Source: Betaproteobacteria bacterium (lineage in GTDB: Bacteria; Pseudomonadota; Gammaproteobacteria; Burkholderiales; SG8-41). Taken from it: DNA of 43,036 nt. Where the stretch lies: the NCBI GenBank assembly GCA_900299145.1, contig OMIN01000125.1, positions 1-43,036 on the forward strand. Direction: 5' to 3'. The notes beneath the pieces were generated by a model. It saw nothing but the letters and a program-made list of their open reading frames with translations. It did not search any database and was not told the DNA's origin. Shown here piece after piece: positions 32,018 through 41,834 of this stretch. The position numbers and the translations under genes are program-made. Each line of letters begins with the position of its first letter. Within the stretch, counting starts at the first letter, position 1.

Positions 32018-33028
32018 TTAATCCACCCGCGCCCCTGACACCTTAACCACCTTCTCCCATTTCGCCAGTTCCGCGCGAATAAACTCCACAAATTGTTCCG
32101 GCGTGGTAGTCGCCACCTCAGCGCCCATGCCGGAAACGCGACTGCGGATATCCTCCAGCGCAAGAATGCGCCGCACTTCAGTGTTCAGCTTGTTGACGAT
32201 GGCCGGGTTCACGCCCGCCGGGAAAAACAGCCCCTGCCACGAGCCGACTTCAAAGCCGGGCACGCCTGCCTCGGCGATGGGCGGCACATCGGGCAATGCG
32301 CGGGCGCGGGTGGTCGTGGTCACACCCAGCGCCTTCAACCGTTTGGCCAACACATGCGGCACGCAGTTGGGGCCGTTTTCAAAGGCCAGCTCGATCTGCC
32401 CGCCGATCAGGTCGGTCATGGCGAAGTTGCCGCCCTTGTAGGGGATGTGCGTCATCTTCACGCCGGTCAGCATGTTGAAGAGCTCGCCCGACAAATGCTG
32501 CGAGGTGCCCGCGCCCGCCGAGGCAAAGCGCAGTTGATTGGGCCGCGCGCGCGCCAGTGCAATAAAGTCCTTTACATTCTGCACTGGCAGCGAGGGGTGC
32601 ACCACCAGCACGTTGGGCACGGTAGCCAGCCGCGTTACGGGGGCAAAGTCTTTCAACGGGTGATAAGGCATCTTGCTGTAGACGTGCGTGTTGATGGCGT
32701 GCGAGCTGATGGTCGCGCCCAGCATGGTGTAGCCATCGGGCGGCGATTTCGCGGCGACATCCGAGCCCACGGTGCCCGCCGCGCCCGCGCGGTTGTCGAC
32801 CACGACTTGCTGGCCCCAAGCCTCGGTGAGCTTCTGGCCGATCATGCGCGCCAGCAGGTCGGTGGTGCCGCCAGCGGGAAAAGCAACGACATAACGCAGT
32901 GTCTTTGATGGATAGTTCGTGGCGCCCGCGACCCCCTGCGCTGGTTGTGCCTGTGCATCAGGCAGTGCTATGCCGACCGCCAATGCGCAAACACCTGCGT
33001 ATGCTCGTGCCAGTTGTGATGATTTCAT
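32018..33028 (-). CDS. Bug-family periplasmic solute-binding protein
   Basis: A 336-residue TctC-like receptor. The frame is open to 33127, but the ATG at 33028 has GGGGAG nine bases upstream and begins the signal peptide (MKSSQLARAYAGVCALAVGI, cleavage near DAQAQ). YPSKTLRYVVAFPAGGTTDLLAR, VVDNRAGAAGTVGSDVA and PPDGYTMLGATI form lobe 1. ASAGAGTSQHLSGELFNMLTG and THIPYKGGNFAMTDLIGGQ form lobe 2. KGGNFAMTD is unusual, since most family members have KGxxPAxxD, so the pocket wall differs. It is downstream of the FAD oxidoreductase on the same strand but 576 bp away. Confidence 0.92.
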   Translation of the reverse strand: MKSSQLARAYAGVCALAVGIALPDAQAQPAQGVAGATNYPSKTLRYVVAFPAGGTTDLLARMIGQKLTEAWGQQVVVDNRAGAAGTVGSDVAAKSPPDGYTMLGATISSHAINTHVYSKMPYHPLKDFAPVTRLATVPNVLVVHPSLPVQNVKDFIALARARPNQLRFASAGAGTSQHLSGELFNMLTGVKMTHIPYKGGNFAMTDLIGGQIELAFENGPNCVPHVLAKRLKALGVTTTTRARALPDVPPIAEAGVPGFEVGSWQGLFFPAGVNPAIVNKLNTEVRRILALEDIRSRVSGMGAEVATTTPEQFVEFIRAELAKWEKVVKVSGARVD

Positions 33029-33096
33029 TGGTGCATTCTCCCCAAAAAATTGTTGAGCAGTCTGGTAGTTTGGGCGCGGCGTAAGGACTCGGGACT

Positions 33097-33120
33097 CAGG
33101 CACCCAGGCACCCAGGCACT
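33097..33120. repeat. Tandem 8-bp repeat, three units
   Basis: CAGGCACC, CAGGCACC and CAGGCACT in direct succession, 69 bp upstream of the Bug ATG at 33028. Slippage here could change promoter spacing, but no promoter elements are clear. Confidence 0.6.
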
Positions 33121-33267
33121 CAGCCAAGCCAGTCTATCGCGCCGATCAATCTAGATACGCGCCGCGGCGCGGCCTGCGAGGCGAACATCTACGGCGCCAT
33201 CCAACCTTGCGAACTCAGCCACCATTGCCCACACTGAAAACACTTACCAAAAATCCAATCATTTTTT

Positions 33268-33411
33268 TCAGCAGCGGTCGCAGGGCAATTTGGGTTTGCC
33301 ATCCGCCGCTGCGCGCTGCTCGCGCATCGCCAGCACATAAAACCCGCAGTACGCCGCCAGCACCACCATCACGGCCAGTCAGCCCCAATGACTTGCAATC
33401 CACGCCAGCAT
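33268..33411 (-). pseudogene. Small membrane-protein-like ORF interrupted by in-frame TGA
   Basis: From the ATG at 33411 the frame reads MLAWIASHWG, then TGA at codon 11, then LAVMVVLAAYCGFYVLAMRE and a short charged tail ending LPCDRC before a second TGA at 33270-33268. The segment after the stop is a good membrane helix with positive residues following it. A single change of TGA to TGG would give a 47-residue membrane protein. I do not recognise it. It may be a decayed small gene, or chance hydrophobicity. Confidence 0.3.
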
Positions 33412-33544
33412 TTGCGATATCCCGGTTTAACGACGGCCTGCCGATAAGAGCCTGTTGTCAGAGCCTGCATCTGGTGCGACTGCGCATGCAACTTCACTGC
33501 CAATGCGCGCGCTGCCGCACAAGAAACCGACTGCGTAACACCTG

Positions 33545-33562
33545 TAACTATTTGGTTTTATT
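33545..33562 (-). repeat. Dispersed AT-rich motif, copy 9 (one mismatch, G variant)
   Basis: On the minus strand the DNA reads AATAAAACCAAATAGTTA, with C for A at core position 3 (core 33557-33545). It lies about 48 bp after the stop of the FAD oxidoreductase, in the same orientation as that gene. Confidence 0.65.
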
Positions 33563-33604
33563 ATATTTTTATGAGCCACTCAAAAACACTCACAAGCACA
33601 CGGG

Positions 33605-35203
33605 TTAGTCCAATGGCTGCTCCGCCGCCGCGTTCCCACCCGCGACTCGCCCAAACACGATGCACTCGGCGAGGTTGCCACCGCCCTGATACACAAACTG
33701 AAAGGCGGAGTTGATTTCGCCCGCCGCGTAAAGCCGCGGGATCGGCCGGTCGTCCCAATCGAGCACCTGCCGGCGCCCATTGGAACGCAAGCCGCCCTTG
33801 GTGTTGGGGCCGCCCGGATACAGCGGCAGCGCGTAGAACGGTGGCTTGCGCAGTTCACCCATGGTGGCGGGTTCTGCGTCGAAATCGGCATCGCGCTTCG
33901 CGTCGCAATATTGATTCCACACCGCCACCTGCTGCTCCAGCGTCTTTGCGTCCATTTCCCCGCGATTTTCGGGATGCGCGCGGATTTTCTCCGCCAATTC
34001 CGCGAGCGTTGCGCCCTGCAATATCCAGCCGTTGCGCAGCGCATTCTGGTTGCCCTTGTCCCAGTCGATGTCGTTGTAAGCCGCCGCCGAGGCACTGACC
34101 AGCGCGCCGCTGCCCATCAGCTTCGAATCAAAAATCATCCACGACGGGATGCGTGGGTAAGTCAGCGTTACCGTGTCGAACTGCAACGCCTCCTTGTAAA
34201 AGATATAGCGGCTGGGGTCTTTGGTAATGCGCCGCTCGGCGGCATAACGCCGGCCGTGATTATCGACAACGATTTCATGCGGCTTGCCGACGCTCGAAGT
34301 ATTCATGCCGATTTTCAGACCGTGACGGCGCTCGGGAATCGCGCAAATCACGCGCCCAGCCACGCTGCCCACTTTGGCCAGTGCGGCGCCTATTTTCAGC
34401 GCCATGCGGATGCCGTCGCCGGTGTTGGCAGGGGAACCGTAAAACGCCCAGCCTTCCTTGCCGGGGCCATCCAGAAACGCCTTGCGCATGCGAATGTTGT
34501 ACTCGAAGCCGCCAGTGGTGATGATCACCGCGCGACGCGCGTGGTAGATGATCCGCTCGCCGTTACGCACCGCCACCACGCCCGTCACTTCCCCGTCGTC
34601 ATTCACACGAAGGCTTTCCGCCACAGTTTCGTAATGCACGGGGATGTTGCGCGACTTGACGCCATTCAGCATGCACGCGTGAAAGGCCTCGCCGGCTTCC
34701 TTCTTGGATTTATCCGCGAGTGCGGTATTGTCATTTTCGCCAATGGCGTATTCGCCGGTGTAGGTGCCGCGCAGGCACGCGTACCGGGCGCGATCCGCGC
34801 CGGGGAAATCCGGAAACGCCGCGCCCGCACTGCTGAAGGTCTTGAACTGCGGATCGAGCGCGCGCATGAACGCCTCGTTCTGGGGCGCGTAGGTTGCCCA
34901 TGCATGCGCCAGCTCATCGGAAAACTCCGGCTGCTCGCCTTCCAGTTTGTGCGGCAGATTTTCACCACTGAACATGGCCTTAGCGTAAGCCTTGATCGAC
35001 TCAAAATCGCCTTCCGGACTGGGGCTGTGAAACCCGCCGCCGCTCATGCGCGAATTGGAATAGTGCTTGTTCTCCGGCTGCTTTTCGAGAATCACCGTGG
35101 TGACACCCGCGTCGTGCGCGGTAATCGCGGCACAACCGCCCGCCGCGCCAAAGCCGATGAGCACGATATCGGCGTGATGTTCTTTTGCTGGTATTGTAGT
35201 CAT
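33605..35203 (-). CDS. FAD-dependent oxidoreductase of the fumarate reductase/3-ketosteroid dehydrogenase type
   Basis: A 532-residue flavoprotein with an N-terminal FAD motif ADIVLIGFGAAGGCAAITAHDAG (GFGAAGG 17-23) and E40 in VILEKQ binding the ribose. RAVIITTGGFEYN and RLYAAGEINSAF, then YQGGGNLAECIVFGRVAGGNAA, are typical of fumarate reductase, tricarballylate dehydrogenase and KstD relatives. It has no signal peptide, so it is probably cytoplasmic. It lies 73 bp downstream of the purB-ybbN pair on the same strand. The membrane partners seen with succinate dehydrogenase are absent, so a soluble dehydrogenase or reductase for a small acid is likely. A tricarballylate-like substrate would fit the Bug/PrpD surroundings, but this is inference. 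Confidence 0.85.
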   Translation of the reverse strand: MTTIPAKEHHADIVLIGFGAAGGCAAITAHDAGVTTVILEKQPENKHYSNSRMSGGGFHSPSPEGDFESIKAYAKAMFSGENLPHKLEGEQPEFSDELAHAWATYAPQNEAFMRALDPQFKTFSSAGAAFPDFPGADRARYACLRGTYTGEYAIGENDNTALADKSKKEAGEAFHACMLNGVKSRNIPVHYETVAESLRVNDDGEVTGVVAVRNGERIIYHARRAVIITTGGFEYNIRMRKAFLDGPGKEGWAFYGSPANTGDGIRMALKIGAALAKVGSVAGRVICAIPERRHGLKIGMNTSSVGKPHEIVVDNHGRRYAAERRITKDPSRYIFYKEALQFDTVTLTYPRIPSWMIFDSKLMGSGALVSASAAAYNDIDWDKGNQNALRNGWILQGATLAELAEKIRAHPENRGEMDAKTLEQQVAVWNQYCDAKRDADFDAEPATMGELRKPPFYALPLYPGGPNTKGGLRSNGRRQVLDWDDRPIPRLYAAGEINSAFQFVYQGGGNLAECIVFGRVAGGNAAAEQPLD

Positions 35204-35276
35204 GAGAATAGGTGCTAGTTAAAAGAAGGCGCCACACTTGCGGCACCACGGAATTCAAAAGGGTTTACCTGGCGGC

Positions 35277-36154
35277 CTAATTCAGGGCGCCAGCCAGTTT
35301 GCGCCGGTATTCGCCCACCAGCAGGTGATCACTGCCGAGCACGCTGAACACCTGCAGCATGGTTTTACGCGCGACGTCGTCCTCGAACTTGCGGTCGCGG
35401 CGCACGATTTCCAGCAGTTGGTCGAATGCCTCGGCGTGCTGGTGTTGCGCGATTTTGAGACGCGCGAGTTGCAGGCGCGCCGCCAGATCAGCCGGATTGT
35501 CGGCGACCTTCCGCGCGAGGTCATCGGCATCTGCACCGCTGCCCGCGTGCGCGGCGAGCGACAGCCGCGCTTCGAGTGTTTTCACCCGGTCATCCATGTG
35601 CGCCAGCGGCGACATTGAGTTGATCAACTGGCGTGCTTCGTCCATTTCGCCGAGGGCAATCAGAACTTGCGCACAGTCGATACGCACATTTTCATTTTGC
35701 GGATCAAGCCGCGAGGCCTCGACAAGCATCGCCAGCGCCTGCTTTGCATCCCCCGTTGCGGCGTAATGCGCCATGGCCTGCAGCCGCTTTTCTTCGGCAG
35801 GCGATGGGATGAGGCGCTCGAGAAACTCGCGCACCTGGGCTTCGGGCAACGCGCCCGAGAACTCATCAACCAGTTCGCCGTTCACGAAAGCCTTGACGTT
35901 GGGAATGCCACGAACGCCGAATTGCTGTGCCAGCGCCTGGTTTTCGTCGGAGTTGACCTTGGCGAGCTTGAACTTGCCACCGTACTCTGCGGCGAGCTTT
36001 TCCAGTACCGGCTTCAATGCGCGGCATGGCCCGCACCATTCAGCCCAGAAATCCACCAGCACCGGCGCTGACTTTGACCCTTCAATGACCACCTGCGCGA
36101 AATCGGCGGTGGATACATCCACGCTGTGAAGCGATGCTGCAGACGCGACTGCCA

Positions 36155-36155
<1 letters not shown>
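35277..36155 (-). CDS. ybbN: Thioredoxin-TPR chaperone YbbN/CnoX
   Basis: A 292-residue cytoplasmic protein with an N-terminal thioredoxin domain (about 1-110) and C-terminal TPR repeats (about 120-290). It keeps a complete redox motif FWAEWCGPCRALKP (C41/C44), unlike E. coli YbbN, which has lost the first cysteine. RGIPNVKAFVNGELVDEFSGALPE is the cis-Pro region. The open frame extends to 36452 inside purB. The ATG at 36155 overlaps the purB stop by one base (TGATG), indicating translational coupling. YbbN/CnoX proteins protect clients from oxidation and aggregation and pass them to GroEL (established for the family). Confidence 0.92.
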
Positions 36156-37582
<1,427 letters not shown>

Positions 37583-37659
37583 TTAGCATACGCCTTGATG
37601 GGCTAATGGCGTGGAAGGAACTTCGTGCCCATCGAAAGCGAAGTGGACAGCCCCCCCTA

Positions 37660-39045
37660 TCAAGCCGCTGCCACCGCGCGCACCGGGCTCGCAGATATCA
37701 ACGAAGTCACCGCCCGCACATCCCCCAGTTTCTCAAACCCCTGTATCGCGGCATACAAGGGCGCCAGATTGGCGTCGTGGATAATGCCTTGCACGCAGCC
37801 GTCGAACTTGGCTTTCATGCGCTCGGCGGATAGCGGGTTGGCGGAGGTGCGCCCGTAGGGTTGATCGAGTTTTTTGCCGACGACGCGGCCGTCGGTGAGG
37901 GTGATTTTCACTTCGGCGGCGAAGTGGTTGTCCGCGGGGAACTGCTCGGTGGTGTAGGTGGCGGATTGCACGCGCTTGAGCAGCGACTGGATACGCGGTT
38001 CGTTGTAAGCGTTGTTTTCAAAGTGTTTGTCTAATACGCAGCGGTCGGCCAGCGCGCGTGAGGCCACGTATTGCACCCTGAAACGCGCGTCGACATCGCT
38101 TTTCGGGTCGGGCCGGTTGGTGTGTTCGAGGCGGCGCGGGTGGGTCCAGGTTTGCAGCTGCGCGACCATTTCTGGACGCAGGTTGTGCTCCTTGGTGAGA
38201 TCAAGCACGGCGTCCACCACCGGATGCGTGCTGCCGCAGCAGGTGTATTGCTTGATGGCGATTCCGGGTGTGACGATGTCCCACGGCGCGCCCCATGCCG
38301 GGAAAATTTTCGACACGTCGTAATTGCCTTCGCCATTGAACACGTTGAGGTAGCCCTGTTTGTGCTCGAACGCGCCTGGGCTGGCGGTGCAGCCTTCACG
38401 CGCCAGCACAGTGGCAAAGAGCGCGCTGCGCGAAATGTTACCGACGTGCAGCGGCTTGGTATCGGTGCCGAAGTTGGATTTCACGCCTGCCGCCATCGAC
38501 GCCGCCATCGCCAGCGCGATCGCAGTTTTTTCTTCGTTGAGGCCGGCGAGATAACACGCCGCCGCCGTGCCGCCGAAAATGCCGATGCTCGCCGTCGGAT
38601 GCCAGCCCTTGGTGTATTGATGGAAATTCAGGCACAGCGAGAGCTTGCATTCGGTCTCGAAGCCGGTGACGTAGGCCGCGATGAATTGTTCACCGCTGGC
38701 GCCGATTTCATCTGCCAGCGCGAACAACGCCGGCAACACCGCCGCCGACGGATGCCCGCCCAGCGTGTTGCTGCAATCATCCAGATCCAGCGCGTGCGCG
38801 GCGGTGCCGTTGATTTGCGCGGCATCGAGCGCGGCCACACGGCGGTCCTGCCCAAACAACAGGCTCGGCCCGGACGAGCCCGTGGTGACGCGTGTGACAA
38901 TTTGCGTGCTCTTGTCGCGGCTGCCCGCGATCATGCAACCGATGGTGTCGAGCAGGCCGACCTTCGCCCAGTGGATGGCCTCCGGCGGCAGATCAACATA
39001 ACGTGTTTGCAGAATGCGGCGGGCGAGATCGGTGGCAAGTGTCAT
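37660..39045 (-). CDS. MmgE/PrpD family protein (2-methylcitrate dehydratase-like)
   Basis: A 461-residue member of the MmgE/PrpD fold, which contains 2-methylcitrate dehydratase and cis-aconitate decarboxylase. AALDAAQINGTAAHALDLDD is the helical-domain signature that carries the active-site Asp-rich loop. HPSAAVLPALFALAD, KGWHPTASIGIFGGTAAA and YTCCGSTHPVVDAVLDL (CGSTHP conserved) follow. The frame extends to 39105, but the ATG at 39045 has ACGGAA upstream. A Bug receptor gene lies 56 bp upstream on the same strand, a pairing repeated in many betaproteobacteria. prpB and prpC are absent, so a true methylcitrate cycle role is unlikely. A dehydratase or decarboxylase for another tricarboxylate or lactone is plausible. 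Confidence 0.9.
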   Translation of the reverse strand: MTLATDLARRILQTRYVDLPPEAIHWAKVGLLDTIGCMIAGSRDKSTQIVTRVTTGSSGPSLLFGQDRRVAALDAAQINGTAAHALDLDDCSNTLGGHPSAAVLPALFALADEIGASGEQFIAAYVTGFETECKLSLCLNFHQYTKGWHPTASIGIFGGTAAACYLAGLNEEKTAIALAMAASMAAGVKSNFGTDTKPLHVGNISRSALFATVLAREGCTASPGAFEHKQGYLNVFNGEGNYDVSKIFPAWGAPWDIVTPGIAIKQYTCCGSTHPVVDAVLDLTKEHNLRPEMVAQLQTWTHPRRLEHTNRPDPKSDVDARFRVQYVASRALADRCVLDKHFENNAYNEPRIQSLLKRVQSATYTTEQFPADNHFAAEVKITLTDGRVVGKKLDQPYGRTSANPLSAERMKAKFDGCVQGIIHDANLAPLYAAIQGFEKLGDVRAVTSLISASPVRAVAAA

Positions 39046-39101
39046 GGCAATTCCGTTGGGTAGCGTTGCTGATGAAGACCGCGGCGGGCATCGGTCGGGA
39101 T

Positions 39102-40076
39102 TCAATCGAGTTTCAGACCCGCATCCTTGGCGACTTTGGCGTATTTCGCAATTTCGCGCTTGATATGCGCGGCAAAATCCTCGGACAGGCTGCCGACGGG
39201 TTCGGAGCCGTCGAGAGCAAAGCGCGGGCCGACATCGGGCGCTTTAAGTGCGTCGAGCACGGCACGATTAAGTTTGGCGAGCACAGGTTTGGGCAGCGCC
39301 GCCGGGGCGAGCATGCCATACCAGCCGTTAATGTCGAAACCTGGCAGCGCCGCCTCGGACAGCGTGGGCAGATCAGGCACGGCGCTGGAACGCTTCAACG
39401 TGCTCACCGCCAGCCAGCGCAACTTGCCGGCTTTCACGTGGGCGCTGGTGCTGATGATGGTGGCGAATTGCGAATGGATTTGCCCGCCGAGCATGTCGGT
39501 AATGCCAGGCGCGCCACCCTTGTAAGGCACGTGTATCCAGTTGACTTTGGCCATGGTCGCCAGCAGCGCACCGGATAAATGCGACAGCCCGGCGGTACCC
39601 GACGAACCGTAAGTATAAAAATTCGGCCTGGCACGGATGAGTTCAATAAAGTCGCGGGCACTCTTGGCGGGAATGCCAGCGTTGATGGTCAGGCAATACG
39701 GCTGCGAGGTCATTTGCGCCACGGGCGTGAAATCGCGCACGAGGTCGAAGGGCATTTTCTGCACGGCGGCGCTGACCGACACCGTGGCTGACATCAACAC
39801 CAGGGTATAGCCGTCAGGCGCCGCACGCTGGGTGATTTCAAGGCCAATGTTGCCGGAAGCGCCGGGGCGGTTGTCCACCACAACTTGCTGGCCGAGCAGT
39901 TCGCCCATTTTGCCGGCGACCGTGCGTGCGGTAATGTCGCTGCCCGCGCCGGGCTGGAACGGCACGATGAAGCGTATCGGGCGCGTGGGATAGTTTTGCG
40001 CGTTCGCCCCATGCGCCAGCGGCAAAGCCGCCAAGAAGAATGGAATTAAGTATTTGAATTTATTCATTTTTTTCAT
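39102..40076 (-). CDS. Bug-family periplasmic solute-binding protein
   Basis: A 324-residue TctC-like receptor. The signal peptide starts MKKMNKFKYLIPFFLAALPL with cleavage near NAQN. The ATG at 40067 is an alternative, and neither has a good Shine-Dalgarno. YPTRPIRFIVPFQPGAGSDITAR, VDNRPGASGNIGLEI and AAPDGYTLVLMSA form lobe 1. GSSGTAGLSHLSGALL and IHVPYKGGAPGITDMLGGQ form lobe 2. It heads an apparent unit with the MmgE/PrpD gene, so its ligand may be that enzyme's substrate. A TATAAT-like box lies at 40154-40149 on the minus strand, but without a clear -35. Confidence 0.92.
   Translation of the reverse strand: MKKMNKFKYLIPFFLAALPLAHGANAQNYPTRPIRFIVPFQPGAGSDITARTVAGKMGELLGQQVVVDNRPGASGNIGLEITQRAAPDGYTLVLMSATVSVSAAVQKMPFDLVRDFTPVAQMTSQPYCLTINAGIPAKSARDFIELIRARPNFYTYGSSGTAGLSHLSGALLATMAKVNWIHVPYKGGAPGITDMLGGQIHSQFATIISTSAHVKAGKLRWLAVSTLKRSSAVPDLPTLSEAALPGFDINGWYGMLAPAALPKPVLAKLNRAVLDALKAPDVGPRFALDGSEPVGSLSEDFAAHIKREIAKYAKVAKDAGLKLD
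40047..40064 (-). repeat. Dispersed AT-rich motif, degenerate copy in Bug signal peptide (two mismatches)
   Basis: On the minus strand AATAAATTCAAATACTTA aligns with the consensus AATAAAAACAAATACTTA, differing at two bases. It is read as N-K-F-K-Y-L in the N-terminal region of the Bug protein, the same frame as in copy 2. It may be a true copy, or only an AT-rich lysine-tyrosine stretch. Confidence 0.45.
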
Positions 40077-40276
40077 AAGGTGCCGCACTGAAACGCCGGC
40101 AACCCTGCGGACGAATTGCAAACCACACAGCGCGGAATAGTGCGGCGAATTATAGCGCCGCTGTCAACGTGCCCGTTGTGTCCGCCGGACGTGCGCGGTT
40201 TAATCGGCGGAAGCTCTGGGGGCATATAAATGTGCCGTGATAAATGAATTGAAATGGATTGAACGAGGGCAATCGG

Positions 40277-41314
40277 ATGGGACGGCGTAAAGTGAGAAGT
40301 ACACGCAAGAATCACGCGGTGCGTGTTATTCGTGTAACGCGTGCATTGCGCGTGTTTGCCGTGCTGGTGACCGTGACGGCCATGGCTACGCTTGCACCGG
40401 GCCGGGTTGCCGCACAAGCGTATCCGGCCAAGACCGTGCGTATCCTGGTGGGCTTTGTGCCTGGCGGATCAACCGATCTTGCCGGGCGTTTCATCGCGCA
40501 AAAAATGAGCGAGCATTTTGGTCAGCAGGTCATCGTCGAGAACCGCCCGGGCGCGGGCACAGCCATCGCCAACGAACGCGGCGCGACCGCCCCGCCCGAT
40601 GGCTACACGCTGCTGCTGATGACAGCCTCCGGCGCCGCGTTGTCCGCCGCGCGCAGTGATTTGCCCTATGACATCAACCGCGATCTTGCGCCCATCGCGC
40701 GCGGCACGTCGACCACCTACGTGGTGATGATTCACCCGTCGGTGCCGGTGCGCAGCGTGAAGGACTTGATTGCACTCGCGCGTAAAAACCCCGGCAAAAT
40801 GAGTTACGCCTCGGAAGGCGTAGCAGCCTCTGCGCATATCAATGGCGAACTTTTCAAATCGATGGCAAAGCTCGACATGCTGCATGTTCCGTTCAAGGGC
40901 GGCACCGAAAGCTCGACCGCCGTCGCGGCGGGCCATGTCGATGTGGGCTTTCCAACACTGACTGCCTCGTTGTCGATGGCCGAGGCCGGCAAAATCCGCT
41001 TGCTGGCTGTCACCAGCGCCAAACGTTCCGCGTTAAAGCCCGAACTGCCAACAGTGGGCGAATCGGGGTTGCCCGGCTATGAGCGCTCAAGCTGGAACGG
41101 GCTTATGGGGCCCGCGGCGATGTCGAAGGACATCATCGGCCAACTGCAAGCGGCAACAGAAAAAATCCTGAGCCACCCGCAGGCGCGCGAGCAGCTTTTG
41201 AAAATCGGGCTGGAACCAAATTATCAGCCGGCGGAAGCCTTTGGTGCGTATCTGCGTAATGAAGTCGCGCAGATTTCGCGGCTGATGAAAGCGATTGCGT
41301 TCGTGGGCAAATAG
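40277..41314 (+). CDS. Bug-family periplasmic solute-binding protein
   Basis: A 345-residue TctC-like receptor. The ATG at 40277 has GAGGG seven bases upstream; a TTG at 40259 in frame is less likely. The N-terminus is long and arginine-rich (GRRKVRSTRKNHAVRVIRVT) before the hydrophobic core and cleavage near RVAAQ. YPAKTVRILVGFVPGGSTDLAGR, VENRPGAGTAIANE and PPDGYTLLLMTA are lobe 1. ASEGVAASAHINGELFKSMAK and HVPFKGGTESSTAVAAG are lobe 2. FKGGTESST replaces YKGxxPAxxD, so the ligand contact loop is unusual. The ogt-like gene begins directly after its stop. Confidence 0.92.
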   Translation: MGRRKVRSTRKNHAVRVIRVTRALRVFAVLVTVTAMATLAPGRVAAQAYPAKTVRILVGFVPGGSTDLAGRFIAQKMSEHFGQQVIVENRPGAGTAIANERGATAPPDGYTLLLMTASGAALSAARSDLPYDINRDLAPIARGTSTTYVVMIHPSVPVRSVKDLIALARKNPGKMSYASEGVAASAHINGELFKSMAKLDMLHVPFKGGTESSTAVAAGHVDVGFPTLTASLSMAEAGKIRLLAVTSAKRSALKPELPTVGESGLPGYERSSWNGLMGPAAMSKDIIGQLQAATEKILSHPQAREQLLKIGLEPNYQPAEAFGAYLRNEVAQISRLMKAIAFVGK

Positions 41315-41315
41315 C

Positions 41316-41834
41316 GTGCGTCCGGGAATCGCCTTACGCGCGGCTGCGTGCTCGACGCCGCCACTCGAATCCCATCACGCGCGTATCGCCACGCCGTTCG
41401 CCGTGCTGGGCATACGCACGGTAGGCGAACTGGTGACGGACATCACCTACCTGCCGCGCGGCGCGGCGACGCTAGCGCCGTTGAATAAACTTGCGGCAAA
41501 AGCCTGCCGGCAAATCGAACGCTATCTCGACGATCCGTGCTATCGCTTCACGCTGCCATTCGACTATCGCGGCAGCGAATTTCAGTGCCGGGTGTGGCGC
41601 GAGATCGCAAAAATTTCCGCAGGAAAAACAAACACTTACAAAGAAGTCGCGCTGCGCTTGCACAGTGCGCCACGGCCGGTCGGCGGCGCTTGCGGCAAAA
41701 ACCGGCTGCCGTTGCTGATTCCGTGCCACCGCGTGCTCGCGGCCAACGGCATTGGCGGTTTCATGCACGCACGCGCTGGCGATCCGATCAGCATCAAGCG
41801 CTGGCTGCTGGCGCACGAGGGTGTGCATGTCTGA
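41316..41834 (+). CDS. ogt: Methylated-DNA--protein-cysteine methyltransferase
   Basis: A 172-residue suicide repair protein that removes alkyl groups from O6-guanine in DNA. The active site is LLIPCHRVLAANG (C137). FQCRVWREIAKISAGKTNTYKEVA is the DNA-binding helix region, and GGACGKNRLPL precedes the active site, with NR where NP is usual. DPISIKRWLLAHEG is the typical C-terminus. GTG 41316 is one base after the Bug stop; a TTG at 41295 would overlap that gene. The GKTNTYKEV segment coincides with a dispersed-motif copy in the DNA. It overlaps the xerD start by 8 bp, so the two are probably co-translated. Confidence 0.88.
   Translation: MRPGIALRAAACSTPPLESHHARIATPFAVLGIRTVGELVTDITYLPRGAATLAPLNKLAAKACRQIERYLDDPCYRFTLPFDYRGSEFQCRVWREIAKISAGKTNTYKEVALRLHSAPRPVGGACGKNRLPLLIPCHRVLAANGIGGFMHARAGDPISIKRWLLAHEGVHV
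41624..41641 (+). repeat. Dispersed AT-rich motif, copy 10 (one mismatch, inside ogt)
   Basis: Core AAACAAACACTTA at 41626-41638 followed by CAAAG. It is read as AA ACA AAC ACT TA, a third reading frame compared with copies 2 and 6. It lies within the DNA-binding region of the methyltransferase. Confidence 0.5.

Larger units (their letters stand above)
33029..33604. other. Long intergenic region with repeat tracts and a gene remnant
   Basis: 576 bp between the Bug gene and the FAD oxidoreductase, both on the minus strand. It holds the 8-bp tandem repeat at 33097-33120, a perfect 12-bp palindrome GCGCCGCGGCGC at 33159-33170, a small membrane-protein-like ORF with an in-frame stop at 33268-33411, and dispersed-motif copy 9 at 33545-33557. 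No other gene is seen. Confidence 0.5.

Noticed and set aside
33911-35218. Long plus-strand open frame of 435 codons
   Set aside because: It is antisense to the FAD oxidoreductase, which has complete family motifs. The frame has no recognisable domain.
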